From Candidatus Sulfopaludibacter sp. SbA3 (lineage in GTDB: Bacteria > Acidobacteriota > Terriglobia > Bryobacterales > Bryobacteraceae): 8,557 nucleotides of DNA. The notes beneath the pieces are model-generated. The model worked only from the letters and a program-made list of their open reading frames with translations, was not told where the DNA came from and did no database searches. The translations under genes and the position numbers were made by a program. Shown piece after piece: positions 1 through 5,770 of the stretch. Each line of letters opens with the position of its first letter. Positions within the stretch are counted from its first letter, which is position 1. The stretch is taken from the NCBI GenBank assembly GCA_900290315.1, contig OKRF01000184.1, forward strand, positions 12,770 through 21,326, read 5' to 3'.

Positions 1-896
1 TGGCGGAAAAATCCAAGCTCGGCGCCAAACTCGCCGCTGGCAAATTTGTCGCCTTCGTGGAGATTCTGCCGCCGCGCGGCGTGGATGCCTCCCGCGAAAT
101 CGAAGGCGCCCGCCGCTGCGCCGAGCACGGCATCGATTGCATCAACGTGCCCGATGGTCCCCGCGCCAGCGCCCGCATGAGCGCCCAGGTCACCTGCCAG
201 CTCATCCAGCAGGAGGCCGGCATCGAAGCCGTCAACCACTTCTGCTGCCGCGACCGCAACATTCTCGGCATCCAATCCGAGTTGCTCGGCACCCACAAAG
301 TGGGCGTGCGCAATCTCATCTGCATCACCGGTGATCCGCCGCGCATGGGCGCCTATCCCGACGCCACCGCGGTTTTCGACGTGGACGCCATCGGCCTGGT
401 CAACATCGTCCGCAACCTCAATCACGGCCTCGATATCGGTGGCAACCCCATGGGCTCGCAGACAGCCCTGCTCATCGGCGTGGGCGCCAACCCCGGCGCT
501 TTGAACATGGACGAAGAGATCCGGCGCTTCCAGTGGAAGGTGGAAGCCGGCGCCGAGTATGTGGTCACTCAGCCGGTCTTCGACCTGGACCTTTTAGAGA
601 AGTTTCTCGTGCGCGTCCAGCACGTAAAGATCCCGGTCATCTGCGGCATCTGGCCGCTCACCAGCTACCGCAACGCTGAATTCATGGTCAACGAGCTGCG
701 CGTCCCCGTGCCCGAAGAGTTCATGGCGCGCATGCGCAGTGTGGACAGCGCCGAAAAAGCCCGCGACGAAGGTGTGGCCATCGCCCGTGAGATGACCGCC
801 CGTGTCCGCCAGATGGTGCAAGGCGTACAATTAAGTGCGCCGTTTGGCCGTTACCAGATGGCGCTGGACGTCGCCGAAGCGATTGGACCCCGATAA
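1..896 (+). CDS. Methylenetetrahydrofolate reductase domain, 5'-truncated (probably C-terminal half of a homocysteine S-methyltransferase/MTHFR fusion)
   Basis: Reduces 5,10-methylene-THF to 5-methyl-THF with FAD, feeding one-carbon units to methionine synthesis in the cytosol. The frame is open from base 3 at the window edge, so the GTG at 57 is internal and the true start lies outside. Visible MTHFR signatures are the N-terminal strand VEILPPRG with the conserved acidic residue, then CRDRN, ITGDPP, the stretch PDATAVFDVD, TQPVFD and a PLTSYRNAEFM segment near the C-terminus. The combination CRDRN/GDPP/PDATAVFDVD/SYRNAEF is what I know from YitJ-like bifunctional proteins, in which a homocysteine methyltransferase domain precedes the reductase; a stand-alone MetF remains possible because the upstream part is missing. 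About 297 residues are present, a full reductase barrel. It ends with TAA, 14 bases before the next gene, suggesting one transcript. Confidence 0.88.
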   Translation, partial: AEKSKLGAKLAAGKFVAFVEILPPRGVDASREIEGARRCAEHGIDCINVPDGPRASARMSAQVTCQLIQQEAGIEAVNHFCCRDRNILGIQSELLGTHKVGVRNLICITGDPPRMGAYPDATAVFDVDAIGLVNIVRNLNHGLDIGGNPMGSQTALLIGVGANPGALNMDEEIRRFQWKVEAGAEYVVTQPVFDLDLLEKFLVRVQHVKIPVICGIWPLTSYRNAEFMVNELRVPVPEEFMARMRSVDSAEKARDEGVAIAREMTARVRQMVQGVQLSAPFGRYQMALDVAEAIGPR

Positions 897-910
897 AAGA
901 TCGCATTCAC

Positions 911-1546
911 ATGGCAACTGACCTGGTCGAGATCAATCAAGAGCAGCCCCAGCCGGAAGCGCTGGCGCGAGCCGCCGCCGCCGTGCGCCGGGGAAAAGTT
1001 GTCGCCATCCCCACCGACGCGCTCTACACCCTGGTGGCCGACCCTTTCAACCTGCGGGCCGTGACTCAGGTCTTCCAGGCCAAGGGCCGCGAGCCGCACC
1101 GCTCGCTCCCCATCCTGGTCTCCGGCGCGCTGATGGCCGAAGAACTCGCCGGTGAGTTGAACAATCGCTTCGCCATTCTGGCGCGCCGCTTCTGGCCCGG
1201 TCCGCTGACCATTATCGTGCCCGCATCGGCCAAGATCCCGCTCAAGGTCACCGGCAACACCGGGCGCCTGGCCCTGCGGCAATCGCGCTCCAATGTGGCC
1301 AACCAGCTCATCAACATCCTGAACGAGCCCCTCATTTCCACCAGCGCCAATATTTCCGGCCACCCTACCTGCCGCAGCGGCATCGAGGTCTTCGGCATGA
1401 TGGATGGCCGCGTCGATCTGGTTCTGGATGGCGGCGCCTGCGTAGGACCCGGCGCCACTACAGTCGATATCACCGACCCCGCCTGGAAGATCATTAAGGC
1501 CGGCGCGATCGAAGAAAAAGAGATCGCGGAGTGCCTAGCGAGTTGA
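911..1546 (+). CDS. tsaC: L-threonylcarbamoyladenylate synthase (TsaC/Sua5/YrdC family)
   Basis: Makes threonylcarbamoyl-AMP from threonine, bicarbonate and ATP, the first step of t6A37 modification of ANN-decoding tRNAs; cytosolic. The protein has 211 residues, the size of a TsaC-like single YrdC domain without the C-terminal Sua5 domain. Motifs in order: PTDALYTL (residues 34-41, matching the family's PTDTVYGL), KGREPHRSLPILV (58-70, the KxR nucleotide-binding element), FWPGPLTIIVP (94-104), RLALRQS (119-125), STSANISG (143-150) and a late GPGATTVDIT. Two positions of the first motif differ from consensus (T to A, G to T), and the usual RxP appears as RQS. The ATG at 911 follows the MTHFR stop by 14 bases and has only a weak purine stretch upstream. 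The next gene starts one base after its stop, so the three genes probably form an operon. Confidence 0.9.
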   Translation: MATDLVEINQEQPQPEALARAAAAVRRGKVVAIPTDALYTLVADPFNLRAVTQVFQAKGREPHRSLPILVSGALMAEELAGELNNRFAILARRFWPGPLTIIVPASAKIPLKVTGNTGRLALRQSRSNVANQLINILNEPLISTSANISGHPTCRSGIEVFGMMDGRVDLVLDGGACVGPGATTVDITDPAWKIIKAGAIEEKEIAECLAS

Positions 1547-1547
1547 A

Positions 1548-1916
1548 GTGAAGTACTTGCTGATAGCGGTTGGCGGCGGCGCCGGTTCTCTTTTGCGCTT
1601 TATCGCGGGCACCGCCATCATGACACGCTACGCCCGCACTTTCCCGCTCGGAACCCTGGTCATCAACATCACCGGATCGTTTCTCATCGGCTTGTTGATG
1701 ACGCTGTTCACGGAGCGCTTCCAGCCCCACACCAATCTCCGCCTGCTGCTCGTGGTGGGCTTCCTGGGAGGCTACACCACGTTCTCCAGTTTCGAATGGG
1801 AGACCTACTCCGCGGTGCGCGACGGAGCCTTCTGGATCGGCTTGGCCAACGTGGCCGGGAGCGTCCTGTTCGGCTATCTCGCCGTCTGGCTAGGCGCCCT
1901 CCTGGCCAGGCGCTGA
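1548..1916 (+). CDS. crcB: Fluoride ion channel CrcB/Fluc
   Basis: A small dual-topology membrane channel that exports fluoride and protects cytosolic enzymes. At 122 residues it has the family's usual length, with four hydrophobic segments (about 2-24, 34-54, 64-84 and 95-119). Family signatures are clear: GGGAGSLLRF (9-18) with the conserved Arg17, GTLVINITGSF (35-45) with the pore Asn40, and GFLGGYTTFSSF (71-82) carrying the TTFS turn and the phenylalanine-box residues. The start is GTG at 1548, one base after the tsaC stop; it gives the expected N-terminus and implies translational coupling. No fluoride riboswitch precedes it because the upstream DNA is coding. Its last 27 bases overlap the 3' end of the convergent methyltransferase gene. 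Confidence 0.93.
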   Translation: MKYLLIAVGGGAGSLLRFIAGTAIMTRYARTFPLGTLVINITGSFLIGLLMTLFTERFQPHTNLRLLLVVGFLGGYTTFSSFEWETYSAVRDGAFWIGLANVAGSVLFGYLAVWLGALLARR

Positions 1917-2738
1917 AAAGCAGGCGGACTGTCCGGCGAACAGGTTTAGCTGGTACACCTTCATCAGCTCCGGAAATAATTTGCCAACAACGTCAAAGGT
2001 GGTCCGCACCGGGAAGGAGAGGCGCGAATTCAAAGGCTCGGGGACGTTAGCCAAGGTGCGCGATTCCACCAGGCGCAGCCCGATATTCCAGCCCTCAATT
2101 TCCTTCGGGTCTGCGCAGGCCCAGGCGAATCGGGCATCCAGGTGCCGGCGCGCGTGGTCTCTGTTCCCGCCCTTTACGGCTCTGCCGCTGATGGTATCGA
2201 AGGCGATGTTCGCACATGGGAAGCGCTCCGCGATCTGCGCCAGCGCCGTCTTGACCTCCAACTCTTGCAGGTAGACCAAGACAGTTTCCGCGACAAGGAA
2301 ATAAGGTCCAGGGCTTTGCAGTACCGTGGCCATCCAGTCGGTATCGAGTACGGACGCGGCCAAAGTGGTGCGCCGCCCGGTATCTGTAAAGAACTTCCGC
2401 CGCAGTTCCACTACCTCCGGGAGATCGAGGTCGAACCTGTCCAGCCGCTCAAAGCGCGTGTTGAGTCCGCAGCCGATCTCGACTACGGTGCCTTCCGGAT
2501 GGCTGCCGAGAAATCTCTTGACCCACTCATCGAACATGGCGCTGCGCAACGTACAGCCAATGACACGCAACCTTTGGTTGAATCTCCGGAAATCCCAATC
2601 GATGGATTCCACCATTCCGAGGGCCCGGGAATCTTCCAGGATGGGGTGCTTTCTGCGGCTTTCCACCGCGCGGGCATAGAGCGGAACCAGCAGGGTCTCC
2701 GGCACCGTGCCGAGTCGAATAGATTGTTTGGAGGCCAT
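1890..2738 (-). CDS. Class I SAM-dependent methyltransferase, leucine carboxyl methyltransferase/TcmP-like family
   Basis: Predicted cytosolic O-methyltransferase using S-adenosylmethionine; the substrate cannot be read from sequence. The 282-residue protein has the LCM/TcmP architecture: a helical N-terminal region with PLYARAVESRRKHPIL (19-34), the SAM-binding loop VVEIGCGLNTRFER (85-98), a second motif FDLDLPEVVELRR (102-114) whose acidic residues would contact the SAM ribose, and VAETVLVYL in the middle, like the AExVLMYL segment of TcmP relatives. TcmP acts on polyketides, but no biosynthetic genes are nearby, so a role in natural products is not supported. The ATG at 2738 gives the expected N-terminus; no Shine-Dalgarno is visible before it. 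It converges on crcB with a 27-base overlap and is divergent from trxB with a 112-base gap. Confidence 0.82.
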   Translation of the reverse strand: MASKQSIRLGTVPETLLVPLYARAVESRRKHPILEDSRALGMVESIDWDFRRFNQRLRVIGCTLRSAMFDEWVKRFLGSHPEGTVVEIGCGLNTRFERLDRFDLDLPEVVELRRKFFTDTGRRTTLAASVLDTDWMATVLQSPGPYFLVAETVLVYLQELEVKTALAQIAERFPCANIAFDTISGRAVKGGNRDHARRHLDARFAWACADPKEIEGWNIGLRLVESRTLANVPEPLNSRLSFPVRTTFDVVGKLFPELMKVYQLNLFAGQSACFSAPGQEGA

Positions 2739-2747
2739 GTTTACGGC

Positions 2748-2776
2748 ATTGTCAGATCAACTATAGCTCCCATCAA
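2748..2776 (-). promoter_or_regulatory. Possible sigma-70-type promoter of the methyltransferase gene
   Basis: On the minus strand TTGATG (2776-2771) and GACAAT (2753-2748) are separated by exactly 17 bases, each matching 4 of 6 consensus positions. Transcription would begin only a few bases before the ATG at 2738, giving a nearly leaderless mRNA, which fits the absence of a Shine-Dalgarno. The match is weak. Confidence 0.22.
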
Positions 2777-2803
2777 ACGGGAATGTGGCCAGCGGCCGCA
2801 ATC

Positions 2804-2830
2804 TTCGGCTCGCACCCGTCGTGCTAACCT
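2804..2830 (+). promoter_or_regulatory. Possible promoter of trxB-ridA (extended -10)
   Basis: TGCTAACCT (2822-2830) reads as an extended -10 element (TG, one base, then TAACCT). A weak -35, TTCGGC at 2804-2809, lies 15 bases upstream, a short spacing. The start of transcription would fall near 2837, leaving about 14 bases of leader before the trxB ATG, which lacks a Shine-Dalgarno. Confidence 0.3.
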
Positions 2831-2850
2831 GAAATCTCTACACACAACTC

Positions 2851-3774
2851 ATGCGAAACGTGGTTATTATCGGCTCGGGCTGCGCCGGAAATACAGCGGC
2901 CATCTACACCGCGCGCGCCAACCTGAAACCGCTCGTGGTCAGCGGCCACGAAGCCGGCGGACAGCTTTCCCTCACCACCCTGGTGGAAAACTTTCCGGGA
3001 TTTCCCGAAGGCATCATGGGACCCGAGCTGGTGGAGAACATGAAGAAGCAGGCGCAGAACTTCGGCGCCGAATACCTCCACGGCGCGGTCATCGATACCG
3101 ACCTATCCACCCGCCCCTTCCGCATCAACGTGGAGGGCGAATGGATCGAGACCCGCACCCTCATCATCGCCTCGGGTGCCTCCGACCGCTGGCTCGGCCT
3201 GGAGAACGAACACAGGCTGATCGGCCACGGCGTCAGCTCCTGCGCCACCTGCGACGGCTTCTTTTACCGCGGCAAGAAGATCATGGTGGTGGGCGGCGGC
3301 GATTCGGCCATGGAAGAAGCCAATTTCCTCACCCGCTTCGGCAGCGAGGTCGCCCTGGTGCACCGCCGCGAGGAGTTCCGCGCCTCCAAAATCATGCTCG
3401 ATCGCGCCCGCCACAATCCCAAGATCAAGTTCGTCATGAACACCGTGGTGGAAGACGTTTTCGACGTCTCGCAAAAGCTGGTCACCGGGGTGCGCCTGCG
3501 CAACGTCAAGACCGGTGAGACCTGGGAACAGGACGTTGACGGCTTCTTCGTCGCCATCGGCCATATTCCCAACACCAAAATCTTCAAGGGCCAGATTGAA
3601 ACCGATCCCGATGGCTACATCCTGTCCAAGGGCGGCGCGCGCACCAACATCGCGGGCGTATTTCACGCCGGCGACGTCCAGGACCGCACCTACCGCCAGG
3701 CGATCACCGCCTCCGGCGCCGGGTGCATGGCGGCCATCGAAGCCGAACGTTACTTAGAAGCGGAAGGACACTAA
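2851..3774 (+). CDS. trxB: Thioredoxin-disulfide reductase
   Basis: FAD/NADPH enzyme that reduces thioredoxin in the cytosol. At 307 residues it has the size of bacterial low-molecular-weight TrxB. In order: the FAD dinucleotide fold GSGCAG (8-13), AGGQL (35-39), ENFPGFP (46-52), the redox-active CATC (131-134) followed by DGFFYRG, the NADPH fold GGGDSAMEEA (148-157), HRREEFRAS (171-179) with the arginines that bind the NADPH phosphate, an ATG-like GHIPNT, and the C-terminal FAD motif GDVQDRTYRQA (274-284). All catalytic parts are present. The FAD motif has Cys11 where most relatives have Pro (GSGPAG). The ATG has no visible Shine-Dalgarno. No thioredoxin gene is nearby; ridA follows after 3 bases, so the two are probably cotranscribed. 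Confidence 0.96.
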   Translation: MRNVVIIGSGCAGNTAAIYTARANLKPLVVSGHEAGGQLSLTTLVENFPGFPEGIMGPELVENMKKQAQNFGAEYLHGAVIDTDLSTRPFRINVEGEWIETRTLIIASGASDRWLGLENEHRLIGHGVSSCATCDGFFYRGKKIMVVGGGDSAMEEANFLTRFGSEVALVHRREEFRASKIMLDRARHNPKIKFVMNTVVEDVFDVSQKLVTGVRLRNVKTGETWEQDVDGFFVAIGHIPNTKIFKGQIETDPDGYILSKGGARTNIAGVFHAGDVQDRTYRQAITASGAGCMAAIEAERYLEAEGH

Positions 3775-3777
3775 CTC

Positions 3778-4164
3778 ATGATCGAGCGCTTGTCGCCTCC
3801 CGGCGTTGCCGTGCCGCGGGGTCCCTATTCGCCGGCCGTGTACGCCGGAGATTTCATCTACGTATCCGGCCAGATTCCCGTCGATCCGGAGACCAACCAG
3901 GCCGTGCTGGGCGATATCCGCGCCGAGACACGCCAGGTGTTGAACAACATCACCCGCATCCTGGAAGGCTGCGGCGCCACCCGGGCCGACGTGGTCAAGT
4001 GCCAGGTATACCTGACCGACGTGAAGGATTTCGCCGCCATGAACGAGGTGTACTCCGAATTCTTCGGCGAAGCCAAGCCCGCCCGTACCACCATTGGCGT
4101 GGCGGCCCTGCCTCTGCCCAACGCCAAAGTGGAGATTGACGCAGTGGCCTACAAGCCGCGGTAA
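3778..4164 (+). CDS. ridA: RidA family enamine/imine deaminase (YjgF/YER057c/UK114)
   Basis: Hydrolyses reactive enamines and imines released by PLP enzymes such as threonine dehydratase, protecting other PLP enzymes; forms a cytosolic trimer in known members. The 128-residue length is typical. Motifs: GPYSPAVYAG (15-24) with Tyr17, FIYVSGQIPVDP (26-37) with Ser30, a Q-VLNN helix (53-57), DVVKCQVYLTDVKDFAAMNE (71-90), PARTTIGVAALP (101-112) with the substrate-binding Arg103, and VEIDAVA (118-124) with Glu119. The set of Tyr, Ser, Arg and Glu is that of the active RidA subfamily. A strong Shine-Dalgarno, GGAAGGA at 3762-3768, sits 9 bases before the ATG, inside the trxB end. The last 16 bases overlap the convergent sigma-54 activator gene. 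Confidence 0.94.
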   Translation: MIERLSPPGVAVPRGPYSPAVYAGDFIYVSGQIPVDPETNQAVLGDIRAETRQVLNNITRILEGCGATRADVVKCQVYLTDVKDFAAMNEVYSEFFGEAKPARTTIGVAALPLPNAKVEIDAVAYKPR

Positions 4165-5648
4165 CTCTCCAGCAGGGCTGTATCGACCTTGGCCTTCACG
4201 GTGCGGCGATCCAGCCCCAGCCGGCGCGCCGTCTCTTCGTAGCTGCCGGTCCGGCTGTACACCAGCGTTACGTAGCGTGCCAGCAACTCGTCGGCGGTCA
4301 GCCGTCCGGCCCGCAGATCCCCCGCCAGTGCTTCGATCGGATCGGCCGCCGCGCTGTCCGAAGGCCGGTAGTTGCGGCGAATCAGCACGTTCTTGACGCA
4401 CTGCTCCAACTCGCGATAGTTGCCCGGCCAGGCATAATCGGAACCCAGATTCCCCGTGATCCAGTCCATCACTTCGGGCGCCAGTTCTTCCGCCTCCGCC
4501 CCGGCCACACGGCGCGACATGTAGAACACCAGCTCGCGCAGAACTCCCGGTGAATCGGACAACTGCGCCGCCAGCGAAGGCGTGACCACCTGGTCGGAGC
4601 AGAGCCGGTAATACAGGTCCTCGCGGAACAGGCCTTTTTTCATCGACGCGCCGAGATCGCGATTGGTCGCGGTGATCAACTTGCCGCGGAACTGCCGGGC
4701 CGCCGTGTCGCCCACGGGATGAAACGTACGCGTTTCGATCACGCGGAGCAGCTTCACCTGGATGGCGGGATCCAGGTCCCCCAATTCGTCCAGGAACACC
4801 GAGCCCAGTTCGGGACACATCTCCAGCCAGCCCTTGCGGTCGCCCACCGCTCCCGTGAAAGCGCCGCGCCGGTGGCCGAACAGCTCCGATTCCACCAGCG
4901 TTGGTGAGAGCGCGGAAATATTGATGGGGAAGAACGAGCCCGCGCCATCATCCGCGAAGGAGAGCCGCTGCACGTCGAACGGAACGTAGCGCGATTGTGC
5001 GATCTCCCGCGCCACCAGTTCCTTGCCCGTTCCCGACGGGCCGGTGATCAGAGTGGCGAACTCGCCCATGCGCGCGTACAGGGTGCGCCGGTAGCGCCGC
5101 ATATCGTGCGTGAAGATCGATTGCCAGATAGAGGCGCGCAGCCGCGCCGCAGGCATGGAACTGCCGATGATGTCGCGGAACACCTGCTCGAAGGCCCGCT
5201 GGATCTGCCGGAAACAGGCGAAAATGTGGCTGGGATCATGGGCCGCCGGGAGGCCGAAGTGGTTCCAATCGGCCACAAACTCCTGGTAGAAGCGCCACCG
5301 CCCCGGCTTCCCCGACTGCGCTCCGAATCCCGCTTCAAAGAACTTCGGGTAGTATCGCTGATAGAGCAGATGCAGCACCGCGTCTTCGTAGAGCGGAGGG
5401 TCCTGCTCCTGCAAGTGGCCGCGCGCCTGTTCCACCAGCGGCTCCAGCTTCGCCGCGATGCGCCACACATTCTCCCGTGGCCGCTCCGGATCTTCCACCG
5501 ACTGGCTCCAGACCGGCTCGCCCTCGTGGAACTCCGCCCCCAGCACCGCCCGCTCCAACACCACCCGCTCCGGCAGAAACGGATTGCAATACGCCAGCTC
5601 CGATACCGCCTGCAGAAGCGCGCGCTGCGCCGGGGAAAGGGAGGCCAT
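4149..5648 (-). CDS. Sigma-54-dependent transcriptional activator with an unassigned N-terminal domain
   Basis: A bacterial enhancer-binding protein of 499 residues that should remodel sigma-54 RNA polymerase by ATP hydrolysis. AAA+ core: Walker A GPSGTGKE (203-210), ESELFGHRRGAFTGA (253-267) with the sigma-54-contacting GAFTGA loop intact, Walker B SVFLDE (283-288), sensor I TATNRDL (326-332), and the arginine finger region FREDLYYRL (341-349). A WPGNYRELEQ segment follows, and a Fis-type HTH (469-488) ends the protein. The first 190 residues are helical and aromatic-rich (LLYQRYYPKFF at 94-104, RFYQEFVADWNHF at 119-131) and show no receiver, PAS, GAF or FHA signature I recognise. The linker IWQSIFTHDMRRYRRTLYARMG (174-195, shown here as the conserved-looking lead into Walker A) is distinctive. 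Starts at ATG 5648 without a Shine-Dalgarno; a TAGAAT -10-like hexamer lies at 5664-5659. Divergent from the oxidoreductase gene it may control. Confidence 0.93.
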   Translation of the reverse strand: MASLSPAQRALLQAVSELAYCNPFLPERVVLERAVLGAEFHEGEPVWSQSVEDPERPRENVWRIAAKLEPLVEQARGHLQEQDPPLYEDAVLHLLYQRYYPKFFEAGFGAQSGKPGRWRFYQEFVADWNHFGLPAAHDPSHIFACFRQIQRAFEQVFRDIIGSSMPAARLRASIWQSIFTHDMRRYRRTLYARMGEFATLITGPSGTGKELVAREIAQSRYVPFDVQRLSFADDGAGSFFPINISALSPTLVESELFGHRRGAFTGAVGDRKGWLEMCPELGSVFLDELGDLDPAIQVKLLRVIETRTFHPVGDTAARQFRGKLITATNRDLGASMKKGLFREDLYYRLCSDQVVTPSLAAQLSDSPGVLRELVFYMSRRVAGAEAEELAPEVMDWITGNLGSDYAWPGNYRELEQCVKNVLIRRNYRPSDSAAADPIEALAGDLRAGRLTADELLARYVTLVYSRTGSYEETARRLGLDRRTVKAKVDTALLESYRGL

Positions 5649-5664
5649 CTACAACATCATTCTA

Positions 5665-5684
5665 ATTCGCCGATTCGCAGTTCG
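5665..5684. repeat. Short direct repeats in the activator/oxidoreductase intergenic gap
   Basis: ATTCGC occurs at 5665-5670 and again at 5673-5678, with a third partial copy, TTCG, at 5681-5684, giving an 8-base period. The repeats lie 11 to 30 bases upstream of the sigma-54 promoter candidate. They could be an activator or repressor site, but an 8-base spacing is not a full helical turn and chance is possible. Confidence 0.3.
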
Positions 5685-5694
5685 TGGGAAAGCT

Positions 5695-5711
5695 CTGGTC
5701 TGGGGTTTGCG
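5695..5711 (+). promoter_or_regulatory. Candidate sigma-54 (-24/-12) promoter of the Gfo/Idh/MocA gene
   Basis: CTGG at 5695-5698 and TTTGC at 5706-5710 place the GG and GC doublets exactly 10 bases apart, the invariant sigma-54 spacing. Compared with YTGGCACG-N4-TTGCW, the CTGG, the G after the central triplet and TTGC match, while CAC reads TCT and the final W is G. Transcription would start near 5722, leaving about 49 bases of leader before the ATG at 5771. The adjacent divergent gene encodes a sigma-54 activator, which strengthens the call. Confidence 0.42.
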
Positions 5712-5732
5712 GCGGATCCTTCGAACGAGTGA

Positions 5733-5761
5733 TTGAATCGCACGATGCCCGGGAGTATGAT
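5733..5761 (+). promoter_or_regulatory. Competing sigma-70-like promoter of the Gfo/Idh/MocA gene
   Basis: TTGAAT (5733-5738) and TATGAT (5756-5761) are 17 bases apart, matching 4 of 6 and 5 of 6 consensus positions. The transcript would start near 5768, almost at the ATG of 5771, so it would be nearly leaderless. It is an alternative, or an addition, to the sigma-54 candidate just upstream. Confidence 0.28.
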
Positions 5762-5770
5762 GCCCACATC

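Noticed and set aside
1400..1547. Fluoride riboswitch before crcB
   Set aside because: The DNA is the conserved 3' end of tsaC, and I do not see the riboswitch's conserved core.
2142..3518. A 458-codon open frame on the plus strand across the methyltransferase and trxB genes
   Set aside because: It is antisense to a convincing methyltransferase and out of frame with trxB; the translation is Arg/Pro/His-rich low-complexity sequence typical of shadow frames in GC-rich DNA.
3754..4818. A 354-codon open frame on the minus strand across ridA and the activator's 3' part
   Set aside because: ridA on the other strand and the activator in another frame carry full family motifs; this frame is Gly/Arg-rich with none.
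4995..5732. A 245-codon plus-strand frame opposite the activator
   Set aside because: Arg/Leu-rich antisense shadow of the activator's N-terminal half, no domain or ribosome site.
5684..5770. Longer N-terminus of the oxidoreductase starting at ATG 5684
   Set aside because: It would bury the twin-arginine signal 30 residues inside the protein and lies upstream of both candidate transcript starts.
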